Positions 14,899-23,617 are shown, numbered from the stretch's first letter. The stretch: 59,315 nt of DNA from CAZEJS01 sp964512645 (GCA_964512645.1 CAZEJS010000017.1:1-59315), one strand, 5' to 3'. Numbers and translations are program-made. The notes: a model not told the origin generated them from the sequence alone.

Positions 14899-17800
14899 CT
14901 ACTCCTCGAACTCTAACTGACCCTGGTCTTCTCTCGGCGGTTTCGGAAGTTTGGGTTCCTTTCGCTGATCTTCGCTAGGCAGTGGTAGCTCGGAGGCTGG
15001 AATCAACGGTCCGTTCAATACGCTATCAAGGTATTTAGATAGGCTTGCTTGGGCCTCGACGGTAGCTTCCAAAACCCACAGCAACTGCAGAAGTTCCGTA
15101 GTGAACTCATTTGGCCACGTATCTGGCCCAATATTGTCCAGAAGGGAGGACTTCCTACCACTGGAATCCTTCATCCTGTAACCGAGCCACTTATGAAGTG
15201 GGTTCATACCAGATATCTCAAATTCCCACACTTCTTTGGAAACTGGCTCGAACGTGCCTTCTCCAACAATAAGAGTTTCTTCATCATGGTCGTAGCTTTC
15301 CGGGTAACCGTCGGGAGTACCCGGTATTGGTTTTACTGACCTGGCTTTTCCAGATGGAATAGTCGCTAACTTCTCGCCTTCTGGAGCAAAGCGTTCACCG
15401 TATGTGTGCAACCAGATCATTCGACGCCCGGCTTCGGATACTTCCTTGAAGATACGAACATCCGCAGTCACTGGTATCCTGACAGAGCTTGTATTGAGTT
15501 CCTCGAAGAAACGTTGAGTGTAACCTGTGCAAGAAAGAATGCCGTAGCAGTATGAGAATAAGGACTCTGGAGAAATGTCGACGCCATAAGAAGTAGACAG
15601 TATTTCGAGTAGCCCTGTTGTGACGTTCGGCTGTGTGGCGTACGGATCGCGCCAGAGGGGGATTATATCTTTACCGCCATACGATCCACGAAAATAATGC
15701 TTATCGCAGATATAGGCTGAAGTGGTTGCTGCTGGTCCTGCCCCAATCGGGTTTGTAAGTAAACTGCACAGATAGACTTGACTATCACTCTGGCAGTACC
15801 AAAGGGCTGGTCGCTGGAGATCTATAAGCCTTGGGTCAGCTAATATCCATTGCCTGTCTAAAGAACGATAACCACAACGTACAATGGGTGGTCTCATGCT
15901 GGTTATGCTTGTCTCGCTGATTAATTCACCTTCCGGGAAATGTGGGTACGTTGGATTTAACGAACTTGAAATACGCCTTCCATAGTCTCTATCAGGAAAG
16001 AGCTGTTCTTTCTCAGATTGTTCGCTAGTAACCAGTCGTTCCCATCGCTTCTCCAAAACAGATGGCAATGCTCCTTTAGGCCATGTTCTGCCCATCATCA
16101 TTCCTGGCTGTTGCCAAGGGAATATGTCGATTAAACGGGGCCAGTCTCCAAATGTACTTTCAGGTAATGGCATGAAAATGTCTGACCAACCGTTAGGACA
16201 ATCCGTCCATGAAATATCACTGAAAGATGACACGTTTTCCAGAAGGTCTAGTTTCTCCTTCCGCGTTCCTTTGAAGCACGCATAATGCACTGTTGCAGGA
16301 GTTTCCGGCTGAGCCTGATCTATTCTTATGCCTATGGCTACTGCGACAGGTGTGCCAATATTGAAGATGTTTTCACTCTTACGTGGACCTTCTGGAACGC
16401 CCTCAAGATCGATTATCCAAAGCTCATCAAATATACGCCGCATCACTTCGCGCATTCCGATGAACCCTGGTCCATCAAGGTAACTTGAGGCGGAAATGAA
16501 AGAGACTACACCAGGTCCAGGTTTCGATTCAAACACTTTCCAGAGTGCCCAACGCCAGAAGTAGACATAGTCGTTATAGAGACTGGCAATATGACTAAAG
16601 ATTGTCTTGTCTTTAGCTAGCTTCAAGAAGTCACCGAGCAGACGTTCCCGTAATTCCTCAGCGGTCTTCTTGTCGGTTACACGTTCATCGAGTGTTTGTC
16701 GTCGGTATGGAGGGTTGCCCATGCACACAAGCACCGGTTCGTCTTTCTTTACCCGTGCAGCTTTCTTGTGTTCCTCACTCAGCGGGCGCAGATACAAGGG
16801 CATCTTCGCCGAAGGCTTTATCTCGGGCGTTTCAAGTGTGTCCGTGAGATAAACGCGAACACCATCTTCTGGGACCTTTGCCTTTAGATCAGTAATTCTC
16901 TGAGTAAGCCGAAGATGCGCCACGGCATATGGACCGACGAGTATTTCAAAAGCATAGAGGTTATTCGCGAGTGCCGTTACAACGCCGGGGATAGATCCTT
17001 TCCCCTCCGCCTCTGCAATTGTCTCCGCAGCATTATCAATAACGCCAAGGGGATAGGTTCCTGTTCCAACACCAGGATCAAGATAGATCACCTTGCCTGA
17101 GGCAAACCCGTACTTGTGTTTTAACGGACCCGCGAGAAGCTCCTTAACCAAACTCACCTGACAATGCACTACCTCTTTTGGCGTGTAGTAGTTGCCATAA
17201 TCTTTCCGTAGTACAGGGTCGTAGGCCGCGAGGAAATCCTCGTAGAAATAGAGCCACACGTCATGCTCGGGGTCTTTCTTGAGCTTGTCAGGATCGACCG
17301 CGCTGATAACCCGTTCCAACATCGAAATCGCTGTGCCAATTTCATCCTTGGCTTGAGGGTCAGCAAGAATCCGCAGCGTTTGTGCCAGTAGGGCGTGTCC
17401 AGTCTGTAACGCTTCCGATGCTGCATTTGTATTTAGAAAACCGGTCTTCTTTGTCGCGGGGTCAAGCCTGGCAAGGAGAAGCGCATAAGTAAGCGCTTGG
17501 GCATAGGCATCTGCGAACTTGCTATCATCGGCTTCCGGGAATAAAGCCGTACGCCAGTCTTCGGCAAGCTGTGATAACGCAGAGTTTTCGTTTGAAATAG
17601 CAGTGAGAACGTCCTCTCTCAGAAGACGACACAGAGGGGCAAGTGTTTTGGCAAGCTTCTCTGGTTTGTCAGGTGGAATTGGCTCCCATGAGAAGAAATC
17701 TCGCAGCAAGATCTGTATCTCTTGGGCAGTTTCCGCCGTGACTGCCGATTTGCCTTTGGTTTGGATGCTGGGAGAAATAGAAACAATACTGCGAACACGT

Positions 17801-18189
17801 TCTCCCGTTCTGTACAAGGCAAAGTCGTTTCCGTCGCAGTAAACGAGGTTGGGGATATCCTTGTATCTCTCCCACTGCTCCTTGTTGTGACCACTGAACT
17901 TGTGCGGGTCAACGCCCACGCCAGGAGCTTTCATCTCCGCATAGCCGTTGAGGATGCCACCGACGTTTACGCCATAGTCGGGTCTCCCGAAAACGTCAAC
18001 ACGGACTTCGCCTTCTGGAATCACATCATACCCGAGCGCTACACCGATATCGGTAAGCATCGTTTCAAACGGACCCCTTAATTGGTCTTCAGGTTCTCCG
18101 ACCTTACCAGCTGAAAACTTCGCCTTTACGCGGTCGGCAAAGGCTTGTAGTGCTTCAACAACCGGGTCGGACTTTGGTGCGGCAACCAT
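14899..18189 (-). CDS. Type IIG-like restriction-modification enzyme (nuclease and N6-adenine methylase in one chain)
   Basis: About 1096 residues. ATG at 18189 is preferred (GGGGGA upstream); the frame extends to 18231. The N-terminal domain has a PD-(D/E)XK-like nuclease core: GRPDY (~68-72) and EMK (~85-87). A helical region precedes an adenine-methylase fold with motif I LDPGVGTGTYP (~369-379) and catalytic motif IV NPPY (~490). The C-terminal third is probably the target-recognition domain. One-chain Type IIG enzymes methylate and cleave DNA without a separate specificity subunit. No helicase domain, so it is not Type I or ISP. Intact by eye. Confidence 0.85.
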   Translation of the reverse strand: MVAAPKSDPVVEALQAFADRVKAKFSAGKVGEPEDQLRGPFETMLTDIGVALGYDVIPEGEVRVDVFGRPDYGVNVGGILNGYAEMKAPGVGVDPHKFSGHNKEQWERYKDIPNLVYCDGNDFALYRTGERVRSIVSISPSIQTKGKSAVTAETAQEIQILLRDFFSWEPIPPDKPEKLAKTLAPLCRLLREDVLTAISNENSALSQLAEDWRTALFPEADDSKFADAYAQALTYALLLARLDPATKKTGFLNTNAASEALQTGHALLAQTLRILADPQAKDEIGTAISMLERVISAVDPDKLKKDPEHDVWLYFYEDFLAAYDPVLRKDYGNYYTPKEVVHCQVSLVKELLAGPLKHKYGFASGKVIYLDPGVGTGTYPLGVIDNAAETIAEAEGKGSIPGVVTALANNLYAFEILVGPYAVAHLRLTQRITDLKAKVPEDGVRVYLTDTLETPEIKPSAKMPLYLRPLSEEHKKAARVKKDEPVLVCMGNPPYRRQTLDERVTDKKTAEELRERLLGDFLKLAKDKTIFSHIASLYNDYVYFWRWALWKVFESKPGPGVVSFISASSYLDGPGFIGMREVMRRIFDELWIIDLEGVPEGPRKSENIFNIGTPVAVAIGIRIDQAQPETPATVHYACFKGTRKEKLDLLENVSSFSDISWTDCPNGWSDIFMPLPESTFGDWPRLIDIFPWQQPGMMMGRTWPKGALPSVLEKRWERLVTSEQSEKEQLFPDRDYGRRISSSLNPTYPHFPEGELISETSITSMRPPIVRCGYRSLDRQWILADPRLIDLQRPALWYCQSDSQVYLCSLLTNPIGAGPAATTSAYICDKHYFRGSYGGKDIIPLWRDPYATQPNVTTGLLEILSTSYGVDISPESLFSYCYGILSCTGYTQRFFEELNTSSVRIPVTADVRIFKEVSEAGRRMIWLHTYGERFAPEGEKLATIPSGKARSVKPIPGTPDGYPESYDHDEETLIVGEGTFEPVSKEVWEFEISGMNPLHKWLGYRMKDSSGRKSSLLDNIGPDTWPNEFTTELLQLLWVLEATVEAQASLSKYLDSVLNGPLIPASELPLPSEDQRKEPKLPKPPREDQGQLEFEE

Positions 18190-18310
18190 CCAGATTTCCC
18201 CCATAGATGTTGGCCAACAATACATGCACATTGTAGCACCGTAGTTGAGGGTAATATTTCCCTAACCTAGCGTCTTTGGTGTCGTTTGGTATCCGCCTAG
18301 GTCAAAGGCT

Positions 18311-20164
18311 TCACCTTTGCGCCTGTGGAGACGATCCAACCGGGTAATGATATCGGCCCTTTCCTTTTCGCTCGATGTATATTTTGGAGGATGTTTCAAG
18401 GACATCGATCAGGTTTCTCGCTTTTTCGGCATATACGTTGCAATCCCGCAGGATAGCTCCGCTGGAACACCCTGGGTTCTTCTTGATGTAGTTCTCTATT
18501 CTTATCATGGCTCTCGAATCGTCGGTCGCCATTAGGTTTCCCATTACTTCTCGCTTCAGAAGATCCGCCAGGTGCCTGACAATGCGGACGGCAACCATGT
18601 GGCTTTCGGGGCTGATGCTAAGTTGGCCCGTGCGGGAAAGTTCGACTAGCGTTGCTATCTTCAGTGTGGTTATCTCCAGCCTGTAGATAAACGAAGTGAA
18701 GGTCTCATTATCCTCACTGATTGCTAATTTCCTGAAGCCAATCGCGAATTCCTCATGTTGTTTCACGATTCTGGACAGGTCAATCTTTCCGCCCGGGATG
18801 GCAGCCAGGTCTTTGAGCTGAGATATGAGCTTGGACTTCTGCACGACGTCCGACTCAGGAGGCATGATGTTATCTGCCTCTTTGTCGCCCATCGGCACGT
18901 AAGTGAATCTAGCCAAAAAACCGCTCTGTAGATCTCTGTTCTTTGTACTGGATGTCAGTAGATCTGGGGTTGTTCCCGCTAGCCATGAGATAAAAGGCCG
19001 TTCAACCACCATGGTTCCACTTTTAAGCCTGCGGGAGTAGCTATCAGGACAGTCGAATAATTCGGTCAGTATCGCCTTCGCCCCCACCATGTATGACCTG
19101 TCCATCACGCCTAAAATAGATTGGAACTCGGGGCTGACGAGCAACCCCACTGGGTTCTGGTGCAATGTCTCTATCAGGGCCTCGGTCGAGAAATCACTGG
19201 GCAGAATCAACTCTGCATCAAGTTCACGAATCAGGTTTACGGCATAGGAGATAGCTGTTGATTTGTGACTGTACGAGCTTGGCCCGATAAGGATTACCCA
19301 CACGTTTGGACTAAGCCTAGTATCGCCGAATTGTATGTACACCTTCTTGTTTAGCACAATCGACAGTATTACCAGGGAGTTGAATAGATGGTATATCCTT
19401 GGGGCCTCGGTCAACGGTGATACGAATCTCATGTAGTCGCGTATGAAGCCTCTGTCGGGCAGCAGGTCCTCTATAGCTAACGGATTTCGATTTTGGTCTT
19501 CTTTTAGCGCCAGCGTGTCGGTTCGCCCTGGTTTCTGTCGGTCCCCATCCTGATAGCACCACAGCACTGGGCTTGGTTCCACACCAGCGCGAGACTCTAA
19601 ACAGCAGTCTTCTGGGCATTTGGAGAAATAGTCGTGTATGGCTTTGCAGGGCCACGGCGACTCTCCGGTTGCACGAAGGGTTTCTATTCTTCTCTGTGTT
19701 TCTTCATACAAGTACCCGAGATTGCTTGTAGATAAAGCATGGGCCATCTGCTCTCCGTCTTCCCCAAATGGCAGCACAATCGATATAGCAGCGGTCCTCT
19801 CGTCCTCTGACTGGAAGGGATTATCGAGCTGATCCCCAAGGAACTTGCACTTCCCCACAGCGCGCTCGGGACAGCCTATCTCGTCGTATCTCTGCGTAGT
19901 CTCCAATTCGAGAACGTTCTTCTGCATGTCCTCCGCGCAGATGGGCTCTATTTCTTCTTCACCAGCACTGTCGTAATAGTCAGATGGCGGCTGATGTTCT
20001 TCCGGCGCAGTCTCGTCGAATTCCAACCATGCGTCATGGACCAGCTGACATTCATCCTGCGGATACTCTTGTGGTGTCACAATTGTTGGTTGCGATTCGC
20101 CATAGCGGTTTTGTTGATCCGGAGAAGGGACCTGGTGGTACCCTTTTTCATTTGGGTTTTGCAT
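18311..20164 (-). CDS. DUF3987-like P-loop replication ATPase
   Basis: 617 residues from ATG. The first ~200 residues are acidic and cysteine-containing (CPERAVGKCKF, then a second Cys-rich patch FSKCPEDCC), possibly metal-binding. The middle holds an ATPase like DUF3987: LIGPSSYSHKST (~291-302) as a variant Walker A, and LLVSPEFQS (~332-340) in the Walker B position. The C-terminal ~100 residues look like a winged helix (SSGAILRDCNVYAEKARNLIDVLE). DUF3987 proteins are primase-helicase-type replication proteins of mobile elements. Transcribed away from the XRE gene, with a long structured leader. Confidence 0.65.
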   Translation of the reverse strand: MQNPNEKGYHQVPSPDQQNRYGESQPTIVTPQEYPQDECQLVHDAWLEFDETAPEEHQPPSDYYDSAGEEEIEPICAEDMQKNVLELETTQRYDEIGCPERAVGKCKFLGDQLDNPFQSEDERTAAISIVLPFGEDGEQMAHALSTSNLGYLYEETQRRIETLRATGESPWPCKAIHDYFSKCPEDCCLESRAGVEPSPVLWCYQDGDRQKPGRTDTLALKEDQNRNPLAIEDLLPDRGFIRDYMRFVSPLTEAPRIYHLFNSLVILSIVLNKKVYIQFGDTRLSPNVWVILIGPSSYSHKSTAISYAVNLIRELDAELILPSDFSTEALIETLHQNPVGLLVSPEFQSILGVMDRSYMVGAKAILTELFDCPDSYSRRLKSGTMVVERPFISWLAGTTPDLLTSSTKNRDLQSGFLARFTYVPMGDKEADNIMPPESDVVQKSKLISQLKDLAAIPGGKIDLSRIVKQHEEFAIGFRKLAISEDNETFTSFIYRLEITTLKIATLVELSRTGQLSISPESHMVAVRIVRHLADLLKREVMGNLMATDDSRAMIRIENYIKKNPGCSSGAILRDCNVYAEKARNLIDVLETSSKIYIERKGKGRYHYPVGSSPQAQR

Positions 20165-20600
20165 TGTCTGTTCCTTTCATCAGTAATCGAAACTCAGTCG
20201 TTTGTAATACACAGGTCAGGTTCGGGAACGAGTGCATTGTGATGCTTGTGTGGGGCACACTTGTCTATGCATCAGCTCATCCTCCTTTCGTTGTGCGCGC
20301 AAACGCGCACATGGTCTTGGATTATGAGCTGCTGCATTGATGAAGGGCACCTCGACCGGCCTTTACGCAGACCGGCCACTGTCATGTTCTATACAGCCCA
20401 CACAATGTGTGTTTGCAGGGACATGCCTGCAACACGGGATAGTATACCACAATTTTGGTTAAAATACTAAATATTTACTATCATTATTTTGCTATATATA
20501 GGGCTTTGACATTGCTGACTATTTATACAATAGTTGTAATTGGTTAACGATAGCCTTAATATAGGGTATATGCACGATATACATTACACAGGAGGTAATA
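20165..20600. promoter_or_regulatory. Divergent control region: long leader of the DUF3987-like gene and XRE promoter; possible origin
   Basis: Minus strand: -35 TTAGTA (20465-20470), 18 nt, -10 TATACT (20441-20446), giving a ~270-nt leader. The leader holds two hairpins: GTGTTTGCAGG/CCTGCAACAC (20409-20435, one bulge) and TGTGCGCG-CAAA-CGCGCACA (20292-20311, perfect 8 bp). GACCGGCC occurs twice near 20351-20375. Plus strand: -35 TTGTAA (20534-20539), 17 nt, -10 TAATAT (20557-20562) toward the XRE gene, overlapped by palindrome TACAATAGTTGTA (20526-20538). The 20440-20580 part is very AT-rich, as expected of a replication origin (inference). Confidence 0.55.
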
Positions 20601-20921
20601 ATGGAGCTAGCGACCATTGTCCAGCAGTCGCGCAAGGAGCGTGGGTTGTCCCAAAAACAGCTCGGCAAAGCGGTGGGTTTGTCTACTTCTTCTATCTCCT
20701 GGATCGAAACGGGCAGGAGAGAACCTAGCCGAAAACAATTGGAAGCCATCGCCAGTGAACTGAGTATCCCATGGAGCATTGTGTCCGATTCGCCAAGAAA
20801 CAGGGTTGCTGATGTCATCCAAGCAATTAATAGCAATTCCCACCTCACTCCGAAAGCCAAGCGCAACTTGATCGATACCTGTTATGCGTGGGCAAGGGTC
20901 TCACAGGAGATAGAGGCCTGA
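20601..20921 (+). CDS. XRE-family helix-turn-helix regulator (element repressor)
   Basis: 106 residues from ATG with an excellent AGGAGG site. Residues ~6-60 form a canonical HTH (SRKERGLSQKQLGKAVGLST, SSISWIETGRREPSRKQLEAIA). The short C-terminal region is helical. Divergent from the DUF3987-like gene and upstream of the integrase. The palindrome over its own -35 suggests autoregulation and control of replication and excision genes. Confidence 0.88.
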   Translation: MELATIVQQSRKERGLSQKQLGKAVGLSTSSISWIETGRREPSRKQLEAIASELSIPWSIVSDSPRNRVADVIQAINSNSHLTPKAKRNLIDTCYAWARVSQEIEA

Positions 20922-21018
20922 GAAACGCCGAGAGATAACTGGCAGTGGTTTGCTCAGTATGTGACACCACAACACTTACTGCGTTTTATTGTTTCCTAGC
21001 CTAGCCGCGTGATGATTT

Positions 21019-22143
21019 ATGGGCTTTATCAGAAAGAGGACGCTACCTAGCGGCCGAGTCCGATACTACCCCCGGATAAAGATGTCAGGCCGCGATATGA
21101 CTTTCGGCGGTTATCAAACCCGGCGTGACGCGGTGGCAAAATTGCGCGTTGTCGAAGCTGAAATCGCAGCGGGAACGCTGGGTAAGCACAATGAGTTGAA
21201 GTTCGGTGACTATGTCGCGGGTTGGCTCGATTCGAAAAGCTTGAGCCTGAAGTATTCCTCTTATAAAGATTACCGTCAGGTCTTTGAAAACCATGTCCTC
21301 CCATCCTTCTCGAACAGACTTCTTTGTGAAATATCACCCATGGATATTCAGCAGTGGATTGATGCGCTCTCACGTAGCGGCATGTCATCATCGACGGTCA
21401 ACAAATGTTACCGATACGTCCGATCATGCATGAAACAAGCGGAATCTTGGGAGGTTATATCGAGGTCCCCCTGTAGATCGATTGTACTTCCTAGAGTTGA
21501 CCGTCCTGAGCTGGAGTTTCTAAAGCCCGCAGAGATACCTCTTCTGCTGGAGAAATCCCTCGAACCTGAAAGAACTCTATATGGACTTCTGGCGATGTCT
21601 GGACTGCGTTTAGGCGAAGGCATTTCCTTAGCATGGCGACACATACACTTCGAAGACTCTGTTATTTCGGTCGAGCGCTCTTGGTCGTATGCCTCGCGAA
21701 TATTCCAGGAGCCAAAAACCAGGAAGTCCCGGCGAGCTGTGCCACTTATGCCTCTGCTAGCTGACATGCTTTACCCGCAAAGGGGCGAACCCCACTCTCT
21801 TCTCTTCACACGTGATGGCAAAACCCCTATCGATATGGGCACTGTCGACCGTCGGTTCAAGAAGGCACTCCGCGAGGCAAATCTCAGATCTGTAACAGTT
21901 CATTCACTAAGACATACGTATGCGAGTTCTCTGCTGGCCTGCGGTGCATCCGTGAAAGCTTTGCAGGTCGCCCTCGGACATGCCAGCGCGAGCATGACAT
22001 TAGATACATATTCGCATCTGATTCAGGAAGACCTGGGCTCCTCCGTCGCCCTCGCGGCAGAGATGTTTTCGGGTGGAAAGGGTCACTTTTTGACATTACC
22101 GGGGGGCACATGGGGGGCACAGCCGGTTGCTTGTACTTCTTGA
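21019..22143 (+). CDS. int: Tyrosine-recombinase integrase
   Basis: 374 residues from ATG; no strong ribosome site. The N-terminal arm-binding domain (FIRKRTLPSGRVRYYPRI) is followed by a core-binding domain (~60-165) and a complete catalytic domain: Arg ~197 (GLRLGE), Lys ~233 (EPKTRKSRR), H-x-x-R ~295-298 (HSLRHTY), His ~321 (LGHAS) and Tyr ~331 (TLDTYSH). The gene ends 44 bp from the 3' end of tRNA-Tyr copy 2, and its last codons contain the right G-rich arm repeat. This is the enzyme expected to integrate and excise the element at tRNA-Tyr. Confidence 0.93.
   Translation: MGFIRKRTLPSGRVRYYPRIKMSGRDMTFGGYQTRRDAVAKLRVVEAEIAAGTLGKHNELKFGDYVAGWLDSKSLSLKYSSYKDYRQVFENHVLPSFSNRLLCEISPMDIQQWIDALSRSGMSSSTVNKCYRYVRSCMKQAESWEVISRSPCRSIVLPRVDRPELEFLKPAEIPLLLEKSLEPERTLYGLLAMSGLRLGEGISLAWRHIHFEDSVISVERSWSYASRIFQEPKTRKSRRAVPLMPLLADMLYPQRGEPHSLLFTRDGKTPIDMGTVDRRFKKALREANLRSVTVHSLRHTYASSLLACGASVKALQVALGHASASMTLDTYSHLIQEDLGSSVALAAEMFSGGKGHFLTLPGGTWGAQPVACTS
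22098..22120 (+). repeat. Right G-rich 23-bp repeat, candidate integrase arm site
   Basis: Partner of 3938-3960 (20 of 23 identical, same orientation). It lies within the last codons of the integrase, 67-90 bp from the right tRNA-Tyr. Confidence 0.6.
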
Positions 22144-22186
22144 CCACGGCGCACCTGTATTGCATGAAGCCGCAGTATCAAAGGGC

Positions 22187-22271
22187 TGGTGGGGGAGGCT
22201 GGATTCGAACCAGCGTAGGCTACGCCAACGGATTTACAGTCCGCCCCCTTTAACCACTCGGGCACTCCCCC
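22187..22271 (-). tRNA. tRNA-Tyr (GUA), copy 2, at the right end of the element
   Basis: 85-nt class II tRNA on the minus strand with GTA anticodon, long variable arm and encoded CCA. It contains the second 49-bp core (22223-22271). Its upstream side is chromosomal with a good promoter, so it is probably the transcribed copy. In the insertion model its 3' part was supplied by the element. Confidence 0.95.
22223..22271 (-). repeat. Right attachment-core copy (49-bp repeat inside tRNA-Tyr)
   Basis: Identical to 3805-3853; see the left copy. It is adjacent to the integrase side of the element. Confidence 0.7.
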
Positions 22272-22286
22272 TCGGCAGCAGGTGGA

Positions 22287-22315
22287 ATGATAACAGGAGG
22301 CGGTTCCACAGGCAA
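22287..22315 (-). promoter_or_regulatory. Candidate promoter of tRNA-Tyr copy 2
   Basis: Minus strand -35 TTGCCT (22310-22315) and -10 TATCAT (22287-22292) with 17-nt spacing, 15 nt upstream of the tRNA 5' end. No comparable promoter was found upstream of copy 1. Confidence 0.6.
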
Positions 22316-22337
22316 GGAAACGTCGCTGCCGGGCGGG

Positions 22338-23180
22338 TCAGCGGAAGAGCGTTTCCGGGCCTTCGAGCCCGGCTTCATCGACGACGTATACGTCGCCGCC
22401 GAGCGAGGACCGCAGCATCCGCTCGAAGGTCCTGGCGTTGGCGGGCGCCTGCCCCTTGTAGTGGTTGTTGAAGATGACGTAGACGCGGTCGGCGTTGGCG
22501 TTCATCTTCTCAACGCCGGTGAGCCACCCGGCCAGCTCTTCCTCGCTGTAGAGGTAGTCGTAGCGCTCCCACGACTCCCGGCCTTTCGCCCACCAGTTCC
22601 CGGCGTTCCTCCCGTGCATCCGCAGGTACGCCGTCCGCGAGGTCATGGCGACCCTCCGCGAGAGAAGCCCTTCGAGCGCCGGCTCGTCTACGCAGACGTA
22701 CCCCAGCCCCAGTTCGGAAAGGAGGTCGAGCGTGTCGTCCCCCTCCCACCCGGCGTTGCGGAACTCGACGACGGTCTCGACGCCCTCAAGGCGCGCGGCG
22801 AGCTTCCTCAGGTGCTCCTCGTTCGCCGCCGTCCGCTTGAAGCCCCAGGGGAACTGCGCCAGGACGCAGCCCAGCTTGCCGTGGTCCTCCAGAGGCCGTA
22901 TCGCCTTCCTGAAGTCGGCGAACGCGGCTTCTCCGTCGTCCGTCTCGTGGGTCATGCGGCGGTTCGCCTTGACGTTGAACGTGAACCACGCGGGGGTCCT
23001 CTCGGCCATGGCGTTCACCCGCCGGGGTTCGGGGATCGCGTAGTAAGTGGAGTTGACCTCGACCACCGGGAAGTGCCGGGCGTAGTACTCCAGCATGGAG
23101 GCGCTGCGGATGCCCTCGGGGTAGAAGTTACCTTTCCAGTCGTTGTAGCTGAACCCGGCGGTCCCGACGAAGACGGTCAT
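22338..23180 (-). CDS. DUF72 (YecE-like) protein
   Basis: About 280 residues from the ATG at 23180. The start MTVFVGTAGFSYNDWKG..FYP is the family signature; EVNSTYY, FTFNVKA, LAQFPWGFKR, EFRN-W and YLRMHGR follow, all typical DUF72 positions on a TIM-barrel-like fold. The biochemical role of the family is not established. The ATG overlaps the stop of the upstream RsbW-like gene (ATGA), indicating translational coupling with an anti-sigma factor. Confidence 0.92.
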   Translation of the reverse strand: MTVFVGTAGFSYNDWKGNFYPEGIRSASMLEYYARHFPVVEVNSTYYAIPEPRRVNAMAERTPAWFTFNVKANRRMTHETDDGEAAFADFRKAIRPLEDHGKLGCVLAQFPWGFKRTAANEEHLRKLAARLEGVETVVEFRNAGWEGDDTLDLLSELGLGYVCVDEPALEGLLSRRVAMTSRTAYLRMHGRNAGNWWAKGRESWERYDYLYSEEELAGWLTGVEKMNANADRVYVIFNNHYKGQAPANARTFERMLRSSLGGDVYVVDEAGLEGPETLFR

Positions 23181-23617
23181 GGCCCGTGCGCGGAACGCTT
23201 CTTCTCCATGTGTACTGCGGTGCCCTCTTCGTCGCTGACTATGCTCACCTCGTCCATGAGTCCCTTCATCAGCTTGATGCCACGCCCGTGAAGCGCGAGG
23301 GGCTCCTGGTGGTCCTCTCCGAGGGCGGAGACGTCGAAGCCGTGGCCCTCGTCCGAAATGTCCACGGCGATGGTGTCGTCGGTGACCCGGCACTCGATAT
23401 GCATGTTGTTGTCCGCGGGACATGCGTGCTGGATGATGTTCTTCAGCGCTTCCTGGGTCGCCAGCGCCACGTCTTCCGCCTCCCCGGCGAACCCGTGCTC
23501 GCCGGCGAACTTCAGGACCTTGTGCCTGGCCCGCGCCAGCGACTTCTTGGCGCATGGCAGGTCGACGGCCAACTTCCGGACCGGGTCATGTGAGGTCTGA
23601 GAAGAAGTCTTCGTCAA
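23177..23617 (-). CDS. RsbW-like anti-sigma factor kinase (HATPase)
   Basis: 146 residues from a TTG start. GHKL ATPase motifs: ATQEALKNIIQHA (N box) and DISDEGHGFD then GRGIKLMKGLMDEV (G boxes). Serine-kinase anti-sigma factors of this family hold a sigma factor and phosphorylate an RsbV partner. The partner gene lies just upstream and overlaps by 32 nt. No sigma factor gene is adjacent. Confidence 0.88.
   Translation of the reverse strand: MTKTSSQTSHDPVRKLAVDLPCAKKSLARARHKVLKFAGEHGFAGEAEDVALATQEALKNIIQHACPADNNMHIECRVTDDTIAVDISDEGHGFDVSALGEDHQEPLALHGRGIKLMKGLMDEVSIVSDEEGTAVHMEKKRSAHGP

Larger units (their letters stand above)
3805..22271. mobile_element. tRNA-Tyr-integrated element carrying defence genes (~18.4 kb)
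   Basis: Boundaries are the 49-bp identical 5' portions of two tRNA-Tyr genes (3805-3853 and 22223-22271). Support: a tyrosine integrase (21019-22143) ends 44 bp from the right tRNA; a 23-bp G-rich repeat lies inside each end; the interval is visibly AT-richer than both flanks; it holds replication-type genes, two XRE regulators, GmrSD-like, TIR-like and Type IIG-like genes. No conjugation ATPase, relaxase or phage structural gene was recognised, so it is an integrative or mobilisable island or satellite rather than a complete ICE or prophage. Confidence 0.85.
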
